A program made the translations under genes and the position numbers. Shown one piece after another: positions 6,461 to 7,292 of a stretch of 7,292 nt of DNA (position 1 is its first letter; every line of letters begins with the position of its first letter). Source of the DNA: Cyanobacteriota bacterium (GTDB taxonomy: Bacteria > Cyanobacteriota > Cyanobacteriia > Leptolyngbyales > Leptolyngbyaceae). The notes beneath the pieces were generated by a model. It worked only from the letters and a program-made list of their open reading frames with translations, was not told the DNA's origin and did not search any database. The DNA is taken from NCBI GenBank assembly GCA_027482985.1, contig JAIXVO010000739.1, positions 1-7,292 on the forward strand. Reading direction: 5' to 3'.

Positions 6461-6671
6461 TGTAGGGACGTGGCATTTGGGCAAAATCTAGGGAGCCTAA
6501 CCAGTCTTGTTGCCGAATACTACCCCCTGACACAGCATCCCGGTGTTGCTAGCAAATGCCAAACCCATTGAGGGGATTTCTGAAGAGAATAATTCCCCTC
6601 AATGGGTTTGGTATTCGGCAGATGACCTCTAGGCTATTGCCAAGCCTGTGACCGACTGCCGAAACCCTACA
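6461..6671. mobile_element. MITE-like imperfect inverted-repeat element, 211 bp, non-coding
   Basis: The two ends form an imperfect terminal inverted repeat of about 60 bp. The first 7 nt match exactly (TGTAGGG at 6461-6467, CCCTACA at 6665-6671). GGCA, AGCCTA (6494-6499) with TAGGCT (6630-6635), and finally ten exact bases (TGCCGAATAC 6511-6520, GTATTCGGCA 6611-6620) keep the same order in both arms. The core holds a long hairpin (6555-6576 with 6594-6615). No coding potential is seen, so if mobile it must use a transposase supplied elsewhere. No target-site duplication is evident at the edges, which leaves a decayed copy or a non-mobile structural repeat as alternatives. Confidence 0.55.
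6555..6615. repeat. Long 22-bp hairpin in the core of the element
   Basis: Arms 6555-6576 and 6594-6615 pair over 22 positions, including 17 uninterrupted Watson-Crick pairs (CCAAACCCATTGAGGGG with CCCCTCAATGGGTTTGG) plus one G-U pair, around a 17-nt AT-rich loop. It cannot form at the same time as the full outer pairing of 6511-6520 with 6611-6620, because they share 6611-6615. It lacks a U-tract on either strand, so it is not a standard intrinsic terminator. Confidence 0.8.
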
Positions 6672-6811
6672 GTGGCGGGTGGAAAATTTTGTAGAACTGG
6701 TCTTACACCTATGCAGATTTTGCGCTTGGATGCGCTAATCCTGACTTGATCAGCGATCGCACCCTGGATTCATCCCTTAAAATCTGACTAAAGTGAAACG
6801 GGGCAATCCTC

Positions 6812-7292
6812 ATGACTCAGCTCAAGCATGCGATCGTGCTGTTGACGGGAGCCGCAGGTGGCTTTGGGCAAGAACTGACTCGCCAACTGTTACAGGCAGG
6901 GAGTCGGTTGATTTTGACGGATCTGGATGGCGATCGCCTCTGGGAGCAGGTGAAGGCCATGCAGCAGACCGTCTCGACCGGGGAAATCATCACTTGCATT
7001 GCGGCGGATTTGGCGACTGCGGCGGGTTGTGAGAGCCTGTTTCAGCAGGTACAGGCGTTGGGATGCGCGATCGATATTTTGATTAACAATGCTGGGATTG
7101 CCGTATTTGGGCGGATTGACGAAACCCCGATCGCCGAGTGGGAACGGCTGCTGCAAATCAACCTGCTGGCTCCGATGCGACTGAGTGCGATGTTTGTCCC
7201 GGCAATGGTGGCTCGTCGGCAGGGGCATATTGTGAATATCTCGTCGGTCGCCGGATGGGCGCTATGCGTCGCCCTTGAAATTCAAGCGGACA
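6812..7292 (+). CDS. Short-chain dehydrogenase/reductase, N-terminal part, cut by window edge
   Basis: The open frame runs from ATG 6812 to the window edge (160 codons) and encodes a classical SDR, an NAD(P)H-dependent oxidoreductase with a Rossmann fold. Seen are TGAAGGFG (12-19; the TGxxxGxG cofactor loop), D37 at the end of beta-2 (LTDLD, which favours NAD(H) over NADP(H)), D66 in AADLA, NNAG (92-95), N117 in LQINLLAP (structural and catalytic Asn) and NISSVAG (142-148; S145 as the catalytic Ser). The catalytic YxxxK should follow about 13 residues after S145, near residue 158, but the frame reads Q158 there, in a stretch (ALCVALEIQAD) that no longer looks like an SDR. This could be a frameshift, an insertion, or an unreliable sequence end. 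An in-frame TGA at 6794 fixes the start at 6812. The substrate is unknown. Confidence 0.85.
   Translation, partial: MTQLKHAIVLLTGAAGGFGQELTRQLLQAGSRLILTDLDGDRLWEQVKAMQQTVSTGEIITCIAADLATAAGCESLFQQVQALGCAIDILINNAGIAVFGRIDETPIAEWERLLQINLLAPMRLSAMFVPAMVARRQGHIVNISSVAGWALCVALEIQAD

Larger units (their letters stand above)
6409..6811. other. 400-bp gap holding an inverted-repeat element and the SDR promoter
   Basis: No gene is apparent here. From 6461 to 6671 the gap is occupied by the inverted-repeat element listed separately. Just before it is a 12-bp perfect palindrome (GGGCGATCGCCC, 6437-6448), an extended HIP1 site. No T-tract terminator follows the glycosyltransferase gene. Between 6672 and 6811 the reductase promoter is expected; TAAAAT (6778-6783) is the best -10-like string, but no -35 is well placed. 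The start codon is preceded only by a weak GGGG (6800-6803). Confidence 0.55.
163..6937. repeat. HIP1 palindromes (GCGATCGC), at least 15 copies
   Basis: Copies start at 163, 815, 1045, 3044, 3124, 3626, 4250, 4681, 5009, 5130, 5377, 6439, 6753 and 6930, plus near-copies with one changed end base (for example near 3894 and 7066). HIP1 is a known cyanobacterial signature. It is spread over all genes on both strands, so no segment stands out as recently acquired by this measure; the interval 1053-3043 has no exact copy although near-copies are present. Confidence 0.85.

Noticed and set aside
6409..6811. CRISPR array or tRNA in the 400-bp gap
   Set aside because: Repeats are inverted rather than regularly spaced direct repeats, and no cloverleaf with a T-arm GTTCRA pattern was found.
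6793..7032. Plus-strand 79-codon open frame overlapping the SDR gene
   Set aside because: Out of frame with the clear SDR motifs; a shadow frame.

Overview
The window looks like chromosomal DNA from a cyanobacterium. The eight-base palindrome GCGATCGC (HIP1, highly iterated in many cyanobacterial genomes) occurs at least 15 times in 7.3 kb, inside genes and between them. Base composition is moderately GC-rich, and the intergenic spaces carry palindromic repeats of the kind common in filamentous cyanobacteria. The genus cannot be fixed from this window alone.

Layout from left to right. (1) 46-672, plus: a small exported protein of the DUF1176 type. (2) 673-787: a convergent intergenic space with a perfect 16-bp hairpin, best read as a terminator for the minus-strand gene, and a second palindromic repeat. 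(3) 788-2065, minus: a PLP-dependent alpha-oxoamine synthase (BioF/SPT/KBL superfamily) with a GTG start and a good Shine-Dalgarno sequence. (4) 2307-2966, minus: a small protein-kinase-fold protein. (5) 3054-4754, minus: a large polytopic membrane protein with a soluble C-terminal domain. (6) 4755-4892: a divergent intergenic region. (7) 4893-5627 and 5617-6408, plus: a class I SAM methyltransferase overlapping a family 2 glycosyltransferase of the dolichyl/polyprenyl-phosphate sugar synthase type. (8) 6409-6811: about 400 bp without a gene, mostly a 211-bp MITE-like inverted-repeat element with a long central hairpin. (9) 6812 to the window edge, plus: the N-terminal 160 residues of a classical short-chain dehydrogenase/reductase.

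The centre of the window reads as an envelope or glycoconjugate locus. The glycosyltransferase could make a lipid-linked sugar at the inner membrane face, the methyltransferase is translationally linked to it, and the divergent membrane protein has the general shape of a polytopic (GT-C-like) enzyme or polymer/lipid-handling protein. This functional link is inferred from gene types and arrangement only. The oxoamine synthase and the reductase at the two ends are the enzyme types that start long-chain-base (sphingoid-like) synthesis, but they are 4.7 kb apart on opposite strands, so a shared pathway is only a speculation.

No CRISPR array, tRNA, rRNA, transposase gene, phage gene or recognised defence system was seen. 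The most unusual items are the inverted-repeat element at 6461-6671, the non-canonical active-site spacing of the oxoamine synthase, and the loss of SDR-like sequence in the last dozen codons at the right edge.
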